Origin: Dyadobacter jiangsuensis
GTDB taxonomy: Bacteria; Bacteroidota; Bacteroidia; Cytophagales; Spirosomataceae
Length of the DNA stretch: 64,000 nucleotides
Assembly (NCBI RefSeq): GCF_003014695.1
Contig: NZ_PYAS01000010.1
Coordinates: 124,001 to 188,000 of the forward strand
Direction of reading: 5' to 3'
Both the position numbers and the translations under genes were made by a program. Positions within the stretch are counted from its first letter, which is position 1, and each line of letters opens with the position of its first letter. The notes under the pieces were generated by a model, which saw only the letters and a list, made by a program, of their open reading frames with translations, searched no databases and was not told where the DNA came from. Shown one piece after another: positions 18,601 through 27,097 of this stretch.

Positions 18601-19214
18601 GCCCGAAATATCCAGGCTATGCGGCGGTGGGTAAATACAAATACCACGATACCGATGGAAGCGGCACCATTACCGACAACGACCGCAAGTTTATCGGCAA
18701 TCCGCACCCGGATTTCACTTATGGTATCAATTTCAATGTGGGCTACAAAAACTTCGACCTCTCGGCATTCTTCCAGGGCGTGAAGGGCAACCAGATCATC
18801 AACATGGTGAAACGCTGGGTGGATTTCAACAACCAGGCCGGTAACCGGAGCCTTCGCATGCTCAATGATTCATGGACGCCTCAAAACCCCGATGCCGTAT
18901 TGCCGATCCTCGACGCGAACGACAGCCGCAGCCAACAGCCTTCGAGCTATTTCATCGAGGATGGTTCTTACCTCCGCATGAAAAACCTGACGCTGGGCTA
19001 CACATTGCCTGCCGGCGTGTTGTCCAAAATCGGTTTCGAGAGCGCGCGGGTGTATTTGCAGGCGCAAAACCTTTTCACGATCACCAAATACAGCGGTATC
19101 GATCCGGAGGTAACATCGGTGGGTTCGACACCGGGCAGCACGGTTCTGGGTGTGGATCAGGGTAATTACCCCAATTCGAAGATGTATCAGATCGGTATCA
19201 ACTTCGGGTTCTAG
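15636..19214 (+). CDS. SusC/RagA TonB-dependent transporter with STN signalling domain
   Basis: An outer-membrane glycan importer of about 1,190 residues from the ATG at 15636, which begins a basic N-terminus and hydrophobic signal segment (LIQLFIIIGFSEFAVA). A secretin/TonB STN domain follows (RLTINIREQKIGAALEQIG), then a carboxypeptidase-like domain (IKGTVKDATDGTIPGATIVL), the TonB box region (LSEVVVTGY), the plug (GRVAGVTVTSNN, YVIDGVPTKGG, VLKDASSASIYGSRAANGVI) and a long beta-barrel ending in GINFGF. The STN domain marks it as a signalling receptor that should act through the FecR and sigma factor upstream. It forms a pair with the SusD that starts 47 bp later. Substrate not known; the neighbouring fucosidases suggest fucose-containing glycans. 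Confidence 0.93.
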   Translation: MKKTFYRQSYLLKIMRISLIQLFIIIGFSEFAVAFDGFGQEVLNRRLTINIREQKIGAALEQIGKLSGVHFMYSPELIRSQRKVTFSAKEEKLEAILDNFLTPLQVSYEVSGKQILLKRATSKPVFNLPEGAGTSVKTIQSIDFQIKGTVKDATDGTIPGATIVLKGSSSVGTTTDADGGFELNVPDGSTTLVVSSIGFLTQEIDIANKTMVEVTLQSDIKSLSEVVVTGYSSQSKRDITGAVSTVDATELTKVAAPNVAQQLQGRVAGVTVTSNNTPGGEATVRIRGFGTINNNDPLYVIDGVPTKGGLNSINPNNIESMQVLKDASSASIYGSRAANGVIIITTKKGKVGAPRFTFNSRAGFQTGKVDLDLIKDPQQFGDLLWTQRKNAGVLTNGNPSHQQYGNGANAVVPDYILAGSSYGLFEGDPKTDPSLYNYNRTGFYQIVKANKEGTDWHKEILRPAAIQEYNIGANGGTENGRYAIALNYFKQDGVLIHTSFDRYSIRSNTEFTFKKRIRLGENLELSYTENKGYYNANGTASSTNNQDGNPIGNGYRIPSIIPVYDIMGNFAATRAAGLGPATNPVAQLWRSRNNQTNTLRAFGNAYLEVDILKDLTAKSSIGIDFINANRVSYTLLDLEEAEIEAANAMTNGNAYDVNWTWSNTLNYTKNLGTSHKISLLAGTEAIKGTGRDFSGTRTTFFSEDPLYMYLNSGTAGIANTGAGYEWALFSIFGKANYAFKDRYLLEATVRRDGSSRFGQNNRYGTFPAFSAGWRLSEESFMKSISWLDDLKLRAGWGQTGNQEIGNYNGFSTYRSSLSQSSYAIDGSNNAVQPGFDTEAFGNQNAKWETTTQTNVGIDATFLKGMFGLNLDLYNRTTSDMLYQVALPATQGVATIPFVNVGEMNNKGIDLGIDFHNKALNGDLTYSVGVNFSTYKNEVKKLNSSATAVLLGPAIRSYTWTRSVAGMPLYSFYGLQIDGIYQNQGEVDNGPKYPGYAAVGKYKYHDTDGSGTITDNDRKFIGNPHPDFTYGINFNVGYKNFDLSAFFQGVKGNQIINMVKRWVDFNNQAGNRSLRMLNDSWTPQNPDAVLPILDANDSRSQQPSSYFIEDGSYLRMKNLTLGYTLPAGVLSKIGFESARVYLQAQNLFTITKYSGIDPEVTSVGSTPGSTVLGVDQGNYPNSKMYQIGINFGF

Positions 19215-19261
19215 TTTGGTTTAATCAAAATCTTTAACACGGCATTATTCTCATTATCAAT

Positions 19262-20926
19262 ATGAAAAAGAGCGTATTAGCATTAACAGCGATGGTCTGC
19301 GTGGGTGTGCTCACCTCCTGCGGGGACAGTTTTCTCGAAACTACGCCGCTGGGCGTGGGCAACGAGGCCATGCTTGCGAACAAAACGGGGGTCAATGCGG
19401 TATTGATCGGCGCATACAGCCTGCTCGACGGCGTCGGCTCCGGACCGGTGAACACCTCGTCCGTCAGCAACTGGATTTACGGCTCCGTCGCATCCGACGA
19501 CGCCTACAAAGGCAGCGATGTGGGCGACCAGGCGCAGATCACGACCATCGAACGCTACATTGCCCAGGCCGACATCGGCGCCTACAATGACAAATGGGTA
19601 GCCGTTTACGACGGCGTTTCGCGTTCCAACAACGTAATTAACCTCATAGCCAAAGCTACGGACATGACCGCCGCCGAAAAAGCACAGGCGCTCGGCGAAG
19701 CCCGCTTCCTGCGTGCCTGGTACCATTTCGAAGCCAAAAAGCTCTGGAATATGGTGCCTTACGTGGACGAAACGGTTACCGACTACATCAACCTGCCCAA
19801 CGACAAGGATATCTGGCCGAACATCGAGGCAGATATTCAGTTCGCGATCGACAACGTATCGGCTACCAAAGCGCAGGTAGGCCGCGCGAGCAAATGGACC
19901 GCGAAGGCATTCCTGGCCAAAGTACATCTGTACCAGCAGGATTACCTCGCTGCCAAACCGTTGCTGGATGATGTGATCAACAATGGCCCGTTCTCGCTCG
20001 TGAATAGTTTTCACGACAACTTCCGCATTGCAACGGAAAACAATTCGGAATCCATTTTTGAAGTACAAATGTCCGTTGCCGATGGCGGTGCCGGTCAGAA
20101 CGGCAGCTGGGGGGATAACTATAACTTCCCTTATGGTTCCGCGCCGGGTGGTTGCTGCGGGTTCTTCCAGCCTACCCAAAATCTCGTGAATGCGTTCAAG
20201 ACCGATGCCACTGGGCTTCCATTGCTGGATACCTTTAATGATGTGGATGTAAAGAACGATGAAGGACTTTCTTCTACCGATGCATTTACACCCTACGAAG
20301 GCACCCTGGACCCGCGCCTCGACTGGACGGTGGGCCGTCGCGGGCTACCGTTTCTGAACTGGGGTACTCACCCGGGCAAAAACTGGATCCGCGACCAGGC
20401 ATTCGGCGGGCCTTACACTTTCAAGAAATTTTTTGCTTACAGCGGTGAAAATGCCGGCGCCGAGTCGCCCCGGGCGAACGCGAACAACTACCGCGCCATT
20501 CGTCTGGCCGACGTTCTGCTGATGCGTGCCGAAGTGGCCGTGGAGGACAACGACCTCGCCACCGCATTGAAACTTGTGAACCAGGTGCGCACGCGTGCGG
20601 CCAACGTGGTGGTACTCGATGCTGCGAACAAACCTGCGGCAAACTACCTCGTAAAACCGTATCCCGCATTCGCTAACCAGGATTATGCCCGCAAGGCGGT
20701 GCGCTTCGAGCGCCGCCTGGAACTGGCCATGGAAGGCCACCGGCACTTCGACCTGGTACGCTGGGGCAATGCCGATGTGGTGCTGAATGCCTACCTGACC
20801 AAGGAAAGCAAGAAACGTACCTACCTTGCCGGCGCCGCTTTCGTGAAGGGCAAAAGCGAGTATTTCCCTATCCCGCAGGCACAGATCGATATCATGGGTG
20901 CAAATGTTTTGAAGCAAAATCCATGA
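19262..20926 (+). CDS. SusD/RagB outer-membrane glycan-binding lipoprotein
   Basis: A 554-residue surface lipoprotein that captures oligosaccharide and hands it to the SusC barrel. The signal peptide ends in LTSC, with Cys20 as the likely lipidated residue. SusD hallmarks are AQALGEARFLRAWYHFEAKKLW (TPR-like helices), the VGRASKWTAKAFLAKVHLY block, LADVLLMRAEVA and the C-terminal FERRLELAMEGHRHFDLVRW followed by YFPIPQAQIDI. The small CCG cluster near the middle (APGGCCGFFQP) is uncommon. Gene order and spacing make it the partner of the SusC upstream. Confidence 0.93.
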   Translation: MKKSVLALTAMVCVGVLTSCGDSFLETTPLGVGNEAMLANKTGVNAVLIGAYSLLDGVGSGPVNTSSVSNWIYGSVASDDAYKGSDVGDQAQITTIERYIAQADIGAYNDKWVAVYDGVSRSNNVINLIAKATDMTAAEKAQALGEARFLRAWYHFEAKKLWNMVPYVDETVTDYINLPNDKDIWPNIEADIQFAIDNVSATKAQVGRASKWTAKAFLAKVHLYQQDYLAAKPLLDDVINNGPFSLVNSFHDNFRIATENNSESIFEVQMSVADGGAGQNGSWGDNYNFPYGSAPGGCCGFFQPTQNLVNAFKTDATGLPLLDTFNDVDVKNDEGLSSTDAFTPYEGTLDPRLDWTVGRRGLPFLNWGTHPGKNWIRDQAFGGPYTFKKFFAYSGENAGAESPRANANNYRAIRLADVLLMRAEVAVEDNDLATALKLVNQVRTRAANVVVLDAANKPAANYLVKPYPAFANQDYARKAVRFERRLELAMEGHRHFDLVRWGNADVVLNAYLTKESKKRTYLAGAAFVKGKSEYFPIPQAQIDIMGANVLKQNP

Positions 20927-20968
20927 AAGTGACAAATTTTTAATATTATTATCCAAAATTATCACTCA

Positions 20969-21919
20969 ATGATACCTAACGAACAGGATAATACTTCACG
21001 GCGTGATTGGCTCAAAACCATCGCGTTGGGTGGTGCAGCGGCCATGACCGGCCATGTTGCACAAGCGGAAACAGCCCCTGCTCCCGCTGCACGCAGAATT
21101 CCTATCGCAGTTTCGACCTACTCCTACTGGCATTTCCAGGAGCAGAAGTACCCGATCGATAAAGTGATCGAAGATGCAGCTAGGCTTGGCTTCGATGGCG
21201 TGGAGATTCTTCACCGGCAAATGGATAACGAGACCATTCCATACATGAACAAGCTGAAAAGGCTTGCATTCGACAACGGATTGGCACTTCCGTTACTTTC
21301 TATCCATCAGAGCTTTGTGCAGCCGAAGCCGGAAGATCGAAAAAAGGACATTGAACATACCTTAAAATGTGTTAACCTTGCGACCCAAATGGGCATTCCG
21401 GCGATCCGGATGAATACGGGAAGCTGGCGCACTGTGAAGCGCGACGCCAACTATTACAAGGATGGCAAAGAGCCGCCGATCCAGGGATTCACCGATCAGG
21501 ACGCGATCAAGTGGTGTATCGAATCGATGCAGGAATGCCTGGTAGCTGCCGAAAAAGCGGGGATTGTGCTCGCGATCGAAAACCACTGGGGGCTGTCGTC
21601 GAACATCGATTACCTGCTCGAAATTTACAAGCCGCTGGCATCATCACCGGCGATGGGCATGAATGTCGACACAGGCAATTTCGTAGGCGACCCCTACCCG
21701 CAGTTCGAACGCCTTGCGCCGTACGCGACGATCGTCCAGGCCAAGACCTATTACGGCGGAGGCCATTATTACGACCTCGATCTGGATTACAAACGGATTG
21801 CGGGTATTTTGAGAAAAGCGAATTTCAAAGGTTACGTATCGCTGGAAATGGAAGGAAAAGAAGACCCGGCCACAGCGGTGCCCAAAAGCCTGAAAGTATT
21901 ACGCGAAGCATTGAGCTAG
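20969..21919 (+). CDS. Tat-exported sugar phosphate isomerase/epimerase-like TIM-barrel protein
   Basis: A 316-residue protein of the xylose-isomerase-like TIM-barrel family. The N-terminus SRRDWLKTIALGGAAAMTG is a twin-arginine signal, so it probably acts in the periplasm. Metal-binding residues characteristic of the fold appear in GFDGVEILH, LAIENHWG, MNVDTGNF and VSLEMEG. Family members isomerise or epimerise free sugars or keto-sugars, but the substrate is not predictable; the common annotation as a sugar-phosphate enzyme is doubtful for an exported protein. It follows SusD by 42 bp and is the last gene of the operon, ended by the hairpin at 21.97 kb. A role in processing the imported sugar is likely. 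Confidence 0.8.
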   Translation: MIPNEQDNTSRRDWLKTIALGGAAAMTGHVAQAETAPAPAARRIPIAVSTYSYWHFQEQKYPIDKVIEDAARLGFDGVEILHRQMDNETIPYMNKLKRLAFDNGLALPLLSIHQSFVQPKPEDRKKDIEHTLKCVNLATQMGIPAIRMNTGSWRTVKRDANYYKDGKEPPIQGFTDQDAIKWCIESMQECLVAAEKAGIVLAIENHWGLSSNIDYLLEIYKPLASSPAMGMNVDTGNFVGDPYPQFERLAPYATIVQAKTYYGGGHYYDLDLDYKRIAGILRKANFKGYVSLEMEGKEDPATAVPKSLKVLREALS

Positions 21920-21968
21920 AACGACTTTTGCTTCGCTACGATTTTCATAATTATATTCTGTAGTTAAT

Positions 21969-21999
21969 AAAGTGCAGCTTCTCTGGGGCCGCACTTTTT
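21969..21999 (+). terminator. Intrinsic terminator after the SusCD operon
   Basis: AAAGTGC (21969-21975) pairs with GCACTTT (21991-21997), extended by imperfect G-C pairs toward the loop, and is followed by T-rich sequence. It would end the transcript of sigma, FecR, SusC, SusD and isomerase genes. Confidence 0.75.
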
Positions 22000-22002
22000 G
22001 TT

Positions 22003-22257
22003 TTAATAGTGATACTTACATTGCGCGATGATGATACACCCATCCGTAACCTTATAGACCAACCGATGTTCGTCGGTAATCCTTCGAGACCAGAAACCGG
22101 AATAATTCGAGCGTAGCAATTCCGGCTTACCCTTTCCCTCGAACGGGGTCCGCAAACATTCCTTGATCAATTCGTTGATTCGTTTTGCAATGTTTCGGTC
22201 AACCCGTTGCCATTCGACATAATCCTCCCACGCGTCAGGATGCCAGGAGAGCATCAC
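22003..22257 (-). CDS. YoeB/Txe-family mRNA interferase toxin
   Basis: An 84-residue RelE-superfamily toxin that cuts mRNA on the ribosome. It shows the YoeB pattern: SWHPDAWEDYVEWQ at the start, INELIKECLRTPFEGKGKPELL, SRRITDEHRLVY and the C-terminal KYHY, where the last His and Tyr are catalytic. Translation can start at GTG 22255-22257 or the next ATG at 22252-22254. Its start overlaps the stop of the antitoxin gene, so the pair is translationally coupled. Confidence 0.88.
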   Translation of the reverse strand: MMLSWHPDAWEDYVEWQRVDRNIAKRINELIKECLRTPFEGKGKPELLRSNYSGFWSRRITDEHRLVYKVTDGCIIIAQCKYHY

Positions 22258-22463
22258 AGGTCAGCCAGGTCGCGGGGGAAAATGTTATTTCCGGCTTCGA
22301 TGTCATTCATCGCTTTCAGCAAACGGGCGCGGTTAGCCGGGCTTTTCATAAGGTACGCGGTTGTGTCCGTTTCTTCTTCCGCCTTCGAAGCATGGTGGCG
22401 GTTCAGAAATTTGAAGAGATTGAAGATGGACTGCCGTTTTTTCAATGGAAGAGCTAATTTCAT
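22254..22463 (-). CDS. Antitoxin, YefM-like C-terminus with atypical N-terminus
   Basis: A 69-residue protein overlapping the YoeB-like toxin gene. Its second half (LMKSPANRARLLKAMNDIEAG) resembles the toxin-binding C-terminus of YefM antitoxins. The first ~35 residues are short and basic and lack the usual YefM DNA-binding domain. No missing piece is visible upstream in another frame. It may neutralise the toxin without repressing the operon, or it may belong to a separate Bacteroidota antitoxin family. Confidence 0.62.
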   Translation of the reverse strand: MKLALPLKKRQSIFNLFKFLNRHHASKAEEETDTTAYLMKSPANRARLLKAMNDIEAGNNIFPRDLADL

Positions 22464-22533
22464 TTCCTTCTTGCTTAGGTGTGTATGGATAAACTTCCTT
22501 TAAAATTAAACCTTAAATACCTGCTTTCCAAAC

Positions 22534-23700
22534 CTACCCACGCCTCCTTGACGACCCGCGCACAACCAATTCCGTGCTCAAAACCCGCTTCTCGTTCACG
22601 ATAATCTCCTCCGCATCTACCAGCTGTAAAACCCATTCTGCGGTCGTGCGGCCGATTTGCATGGTGGGCTGACGGACCGTGGTGAGGCCGGGGCCGATGT
22701 AGGCGGATTCGGCATTGTCGCTGAAACCTACTACTCCGAGTTCATCGGGAATGGAGATACCTTTTTCCATCGCCATCAGCATGATTTCGATGGCAGAAGA
22801 GTCGTTAACAGCGAAAATCGCGTCGGGCCGGTCGGCGAGATCGAGGAGGTATTGCCCGTAAATGCGGGCTTTCTGCTGGGTGAGCATCCCCTGGATGATC
22901 AGCTGGTCCTGAATAGGTTTGCCGTACTTCTCCATCGCCGCGCGGTAGCCACGCAGACGCTCCTGACTCACTTGTAACGTGAGCGGCCCGCCGAGGTGTG
23001 CAATGCGTTCGTAACCATTCAGAATGAGGTGTTCGACAGCTTTAAACGAAGCCTCGAAATCATTCACGACTACTTTCGGCACGTCGATCTGGTCACATAC
23101 CCGGTTGAACTGGATGAGCGGAATACCGCGCTTGGCGAACAGGCTGAGGTGGTCAAAATTATTGGTTTCCTGCGTAAGCGAAATGAGCAGCCCGTCGATC
23201 CGGTTTGCCAGCATTGCCTTGGTATTCGAGATCTCTACCTGGTATGATTCATTACTCTGCATAATGGTGAGGTTATACCCGGCCTCCGTCAGCACCTCGT
23301 GGGCACCGATGATCACATTCGGAAAAAACTGATTCTGGAATTCCGGAACGATCATTCCAATTGTATTCGTCCTGCTCTTCACCAGATTGTACGCCAGCTG
23401 ATTGGGCTGATAATCGAGTTGGGCTGCTTTATCGAGCACTGCCTGGCGCGTCTCGGGGCTGATATCCGCGTGTCCGTGTAACGCGCGCGAGACGGTCGAG
23501 TTGGACACGCCCAGCGATTTGGCAATATCTATGATCGTCGTCTGGTGCCGTTTACGCTTCACCAGCGACTCGATCGAATCGTCCTTTTCCGAATGGGTAA
23601 AATAGTAGTTGCACCATTTGCACAGATACCGCTGCTTGCCTCTCACATAACCCGCCTTCATGATGCCGTCCACCTGCGCGCACTTCACACACTGAATCAT
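22534..23700 (-). CDS. LacI-family regulator with an N-terminal zinc ribbon
   Basis: A regulator of about 388 residues from the ATG at 23698-23700. The first ~40 residues form a zinc ribbon with four Cys in two CxxC pairs (CVKCAQVDG and YLCKWC), like the ribbon of IS1-type InsA proteins. A LacI helix-turn-helix follows (TIIDIAKSLGVSNSTVSRAL) with hinge helix, and then the periplasmic-binding-protein-like effector domain (TNTIGMIVPEFQNQFF, GLLISLT, AHLGGP, PDAIFAVNDSSAIE, TTVRQP). It is divergent from the SusCD operon to its right, and a near-perfect palindrome in the shared spacer is its likely operator. A longer in-frame start 54 bases upstream is possible but adds only polar residues. Confidence 0.88.
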   Translation of the reverse strand: MIQCVKCAQVDGIMKAGYVRGKQRYLCKWCNYYFTHSEKDDSIESLVKRKRHQTTIIDIAKSLGVSNSTVSRALHGHADISPETRQAVLDKAAQLDYQPNQLAYNLVKSRTNTIGMIVPEFQNQFFPNVIIGAHEVLTEAGYNLTIMQSNESYQVEISNTKAMLANRIDGLLISLTQETNNFDHLSLFAKRGIPLIQFNRVCDQIDVPKVVVNDFEASFKAVEHLILNGYERIAHLGGPLTLQVSQERLRGYRAAMEKYGKPIQDQLIIQGMLTQQKARIYGQYLLDLADRPDAIFAVNDSSAIEIMLMAMEKGISIPDELGVVGFSDNAESAYIGPGLTTVRQPTMQIGRTTAEWVLQLVDAEEIIVNEKRVLSTELVVRGSSRRRG

Positions 23701-23810
23701 AAACCTTGTACTTTTTAAATAAAATCCCCTTTCAACATCTCTATACCTCTCCATTTCTACCCGTCTTACAAAAATATAAAAATCTCCTATTAATCATCAG
23801 CAAAACCATA

Positions 23811-23842
23811 TATCGGTATCGTTTCCGCAAACGTTACCGATA
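23811..23842. promoter_or_regulatory. LacI-type operator
   Basis: TATCGGTATCGTTT (23811-23824) and AAACGTTACCGATA (23829-23842) form a palindrome with 14-bp arms, one mismatch and a 4-bp spacer (CCGC). The CGTTT/AAACG centre is typical of LacI/GalR operators. It lies between the divergent regulator and susC genes (intergenic 23701-24040), so it could control both. I saw no other convincing element in this spacer. Confidence 0.75.
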
Positions 23843-24040
23843 CTTTTTGTTCAATTCCCGGAAATTTATGCGCTAAAACCACACGTCAATCGCCTCTTAA
23901 CGCCGCTATATTTAGGTAGAAGCCGCCATTTAGCCCGGTTATTCAGAAGTACGGATAGTCGGCGCCCATGCCGTTTCAGTGTTACAAAATTGTACTATTT
24001 CAATTTTACCATTTTGAATCAAACCCTAATTTTTACCTAC

Positions 24041-27000
24041 ATGAAGAAAAAAATACGTGACTTGTTCCTGCTCAGCCTCCTGTGCCTGGGCATTACGCAG
24101 TCGTTGCTCGCTCAAAACGTGACAGTGAAAGGCAAAGTGACCGACGAAAAGGGCGAAATGATTCCCGGCGCAAGCGTGACTGTCAAAGGCTCTCAGCAAG
24201 GAACACTTACAGACGCGGAAGGTGTGTACTCCATCGATGTGGCGGGTAATGCGACGCTCGTATTCTCATTCCTGGGCTATCTGAAAGAAGAGGTGGCCGT
24301 ATCGAACCGCTCGACCATTGACGTTTCGCTCAAAACCGACACCAAAGCATTGGAAGAAGTGGTCGTGGTGGGCTACGGTACACAGCGCAAAGTCGAAACA
24401 ACGGGCTCCATTGCCTCCGTGAAGGCGGAAGACCTCGTGCAAACGCCCGTCGCAAACATCGCGCAGGGCTTGCAGGCACGTGTAGCAGGGGTGCAGATCA
24501 ACCAGAACTCCGGCTCTCCGGGCGGGAACATCAGCGTGCGTATCCGTGGTACCAACTCCATTAACGGTTCCTCGGAGCCTCTATACGTCATCGACGGTAT
24601 TCAAATATCGAACGGCGGCGGCATTACCGACGTCAGCCCGCTTTCGACTATCAACCCCAATGACATTGAGTCGGTTGAAGTCCTGAAAGATGCATCCGCT
24701 TCCGCTATTTATGGAGCGAGAGCTGCCAACGGCGTAATCCTGATTACTACTAAACGGGGTAAAAATGGGACCACACGGGTAACATATGACGGCTATTATG
24801 GCTCACAAAAGGTGAATAAGACACTGGACGTGCTCAATGCGTCACAGTTTGCCCAGCTTGAAAACGAAGTATTTAAGAACAATTACTACCCGGATCCGGC
24901 GTCGCTCGGCGAGGGCGTGAACTGGCAAAAACTGATTTTCCGGAAAGCCCCTATTCAAAACCATCAGCTTTCGATTAATGGCGGCAGCGAAAAGACGCAA
25001 CTGGCTATATCACTCAACTATTTCGACCAGGACGGGACGCTGATCGGCTCTCAATTTCAGCGCTATTCCTACCGCCTGAACCTCGACCACCGCATTAGTA
25101 AAAACGTAAAAGTAGGGACGAGCATCCTGGGCAGCTACTCCATTTCGAACGGTATCCAGACGGGCGGTACCAACATCGGTGACGGCGGCGCCGTACTTTC
25201 TTCCGTTCTCGGAGCGGCAATCGGAGCGCCTCCTACCCTGCAACCTTACCGTGCCGACGGCTCCATTTTCCCCTTCGGCGAACAAGCCGGCGGCCAGTAT
25301 CGCGAGGTTGTCAATCCGTTGAATTTCTCGGCGGTCCTCAACAAACGTTCAATCAAACGGACGCTGGCCAACATTTACGGCGAAGTATCGCTTTTCAAAG
25401 GGCTTACGTACCGCGCGTCGTTCAACATCGACCAGAAGGGCGAGCTTTTCGACGGCTATTCGCCGCGTTCGATCGTCAACAAAAGCGACCTGAACGACAA
25501 TTCCGGCTCCGGTACCAAAGCGAATTCCAATTACCTGGCATTGCTTCATGAAAGCATTTTGACATATAGCACCACTTTTGCTAAAAACCATTCTTTCAAA
25601 GCCACTGCCGTATTTGGTACGCAGCTTGAACAAGGCAATTCCAACACAATGAATGCGACGGGATTCCCGAATGATGCGACCAGAAACGAAGCAATGCAGC
25701 TCGCATTAACCCGCACCATCAGCAGCGGCAGGAGCAGCCAACGACTCGACTCCTACATGGCGCGTGTGAATTACGGCTTCAAGGACAAGTTCTTTATCGA
25801 CGTCACCGCCCGTGCCGATGGTTCGAGCAAGTTCGGGGCGAATCATAAATACGGGGTTTTCCCGGCGGTATCAGCCGCTTACCGGATCATCGAGGAGCCT
25901 TTTATGAAGGATATCAGCTGGCTTTCCGATTTCAAACTGCGCGGTAGCTACGGCATCACGGGGAATGCAGGCGGGATTGACCCTTATCAGTCACTTGCTA
26001 CGGTGGCTTCCGGCAACAGTTACATGATTAACCACACCTACGTAACAGGTATCGAACCGACGGGCATCGCTAACCCGGATTTGCGCTGGGAGCGGTCGAA
26101 ACAAGCCAACATCGGCGTAGACATCAGCCTGCTGAACAACCGGATCAGCATTATCGCTGACGTTTACCACAAGAAAACGGATGATCTCCTTTATGTGAAA
26201 ACACTTCCGCTGAGCTCGGGCTATGGCGCCATTACCGGAAACTTCGCCGCGCTGCAAAACAAAGGCCTCGAACTGGCGGTGAATGCACGTATTCTGGATG
26301 GCAAACTTAAATGGGACGTTTCAGCCAATGCGACAATCAACCGCAACAAGGTGCTCGGTCTGGATGGCGGCATTACCACCGAGCGCTTCATGACAACCTA
26401 CACGATCCTCAAAGTCGGACAGCCGCTCGGTATGTTCAAAACGTATGTTTTCGACGGTGTTAATCAAACCGGTGAAACCATTTTGCCAGGTTATGACGGC
26501 CGCCTGGGCGGTCACAAAGTAAAGGACGTAACCGGTGACGGCCAGATAACCGCAGCGGACCAGGTTATCGTGGGCAACCCGAACCCTAAGTTCATCTACG
26601 GTTTTTCCACTAACCTATCCTACGCCGGTTTCGACCTTGCCGCATTCGTATCGGGCTCGCAGGGCAACGATATCTACAACGCCAGCCGTCTGTCGTTCGA
26701 AAATCCGCTGGGCCAGCGCAACCTGTTGGCCGGGGTAGCCAACCGCTGGTCGCCGACCAATCCCAGCAATCAGTACGTGAGTGGTTTCCAGGGGGGCCGG
26801 CTGCCTATTTCCAATTATGTGGTGGAAAACGGCTCTTACCTCCGCTGCAAAAACCTGACGCTGGGCTACACGGTGCCGCGGTTCAAGGGTGTGCAAGGCA
26901 TCCGCCTGTACGTGAGCGCGAATAACCTGTTCACAATCACCAAATACAGCGGCTATGATCCTGAGGTAAATACCTACGCGGGTTCCAATACGGTAATCGG

Positions 27001-27064
27001 GGTCGACAACTTCGTATACCCGCAGTCCAAATCATTCCTGGGTGGTATCCAGGTTACATTCTGA
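24041..27064 (+). CDS. SusC/RagA TonB-dependent outer-membrane transporter (locus 2)
   Basis: A glycan importer of about 1,007 residues. The ATG at 24041 precedes a clear signal peptide (LFLLSLLCLGITQSLLAQ); a TTG 51 bases upstream was rejected. Domains in order: carboxypeptidase-like (VKGKVTDEKGEMIPGASVTV), TonB-box region (ALEEVVVVGYGTQ), plug (ARVAGVQINQNSG, YVIDGIQISNGGG, VLKDASASAIYGARAANGVI), then a beta-barrel ending in GGIQVTF. It has no STN domain, consistent with control by the divergent LacI-type regulator rather than an anti-sigma factor. Its SusD partner follows 33 bp later. Confidence 0.93.
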   Translation: MKKKIRDLFLLSLLCLGITQSLLAQNVTVKGKVTDEKGEMIPGASVTVKGSQQGTLTDAEGVYSIDVAGNATLVFSFLGYLKEEVAVSNRSTIDVSLKTDTKALEEVVVVGYGTQRKVETTGSIASVKAEDLVQTPVANIAQGLQARVAGVQINQNSGSPGGNISVRIRGTNSINGSSEPLYVIDGIQISNGGGITDVSPLSTINPNDIESVEVLKDASASAIYGARAANGVILITTKRGKNGTTRVTYDGYYGSQKVNKTLDVLNASQFAQLENEVFKNNYYPDPASLGEGVNWQKLIFRKAPIQNHQLSINGGSEKTQLAISLNYFDQDGTLIGSQFQRYSYRLNLDHRISKNVKVGTSILGSYSISNGIQTGGTNIGDGGAVLSSVLGAAIGAPPTLQPYRADGSIFPFGEQAGGQYREVVNPLNFSAVLNKRSIKRTLANIYGEVSLFKGLTYRASFNIDQKGELFDGYSPRSIVNKSDLNDNSGSGTKANSNYLALLHESILTYSTTFAKNHSFKATAVFGTQLEQGNSNTMNATGFPNDATRNEAMQLALTRTISSGRSSQRLDSYMARVNYGFKDKFFIDVTARADGSSKFGANHKYGVFPAVSAAYRIIEEPFMKDISWLSDFKLRGSYGITGNAGGIDPYQSLATVASGNSYMINHTYVTGIEPTGIANPDLRWERSKQANIGVDISLLNNRISIIADVYHKKTDDLLYVKTLPLSSGYGAITGNFAALQNKGLELAVNARILDGKLKWDVSANATINRNKVLGLDGGITTERFMTTYTILKVGQPLGMFKTYVFDGVNQTGETILPGYDGRLGGHKVKDVTGDGQITAADQVIVGNPNPKFIYGFSTNLSYAGFDLAAFVSGSQGNDIYNASRLSFENPLGQRNLLAGVANRWSPTNPSNQYVSGFQGGRLPISNYVVENGSYLRCKNLTLGYTVPRFKGVQGIRLYVSANNLFTITKYSGYDPEVNTYAGSNTVIGVDNFVYPQSKSFLGGIQVTF

Positions 27065-27097
27065 TCCACGCAAAATCCTCTTGGAGTCCCATTTGAT

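Noticed and set aside
19283..20179. A 298-codon minus-strand open frame opposite the first SusD
   Set aside because: The sense strand encodes a convincing SusD with a lipoprotein signal; the antisense product has no domain or start signal.
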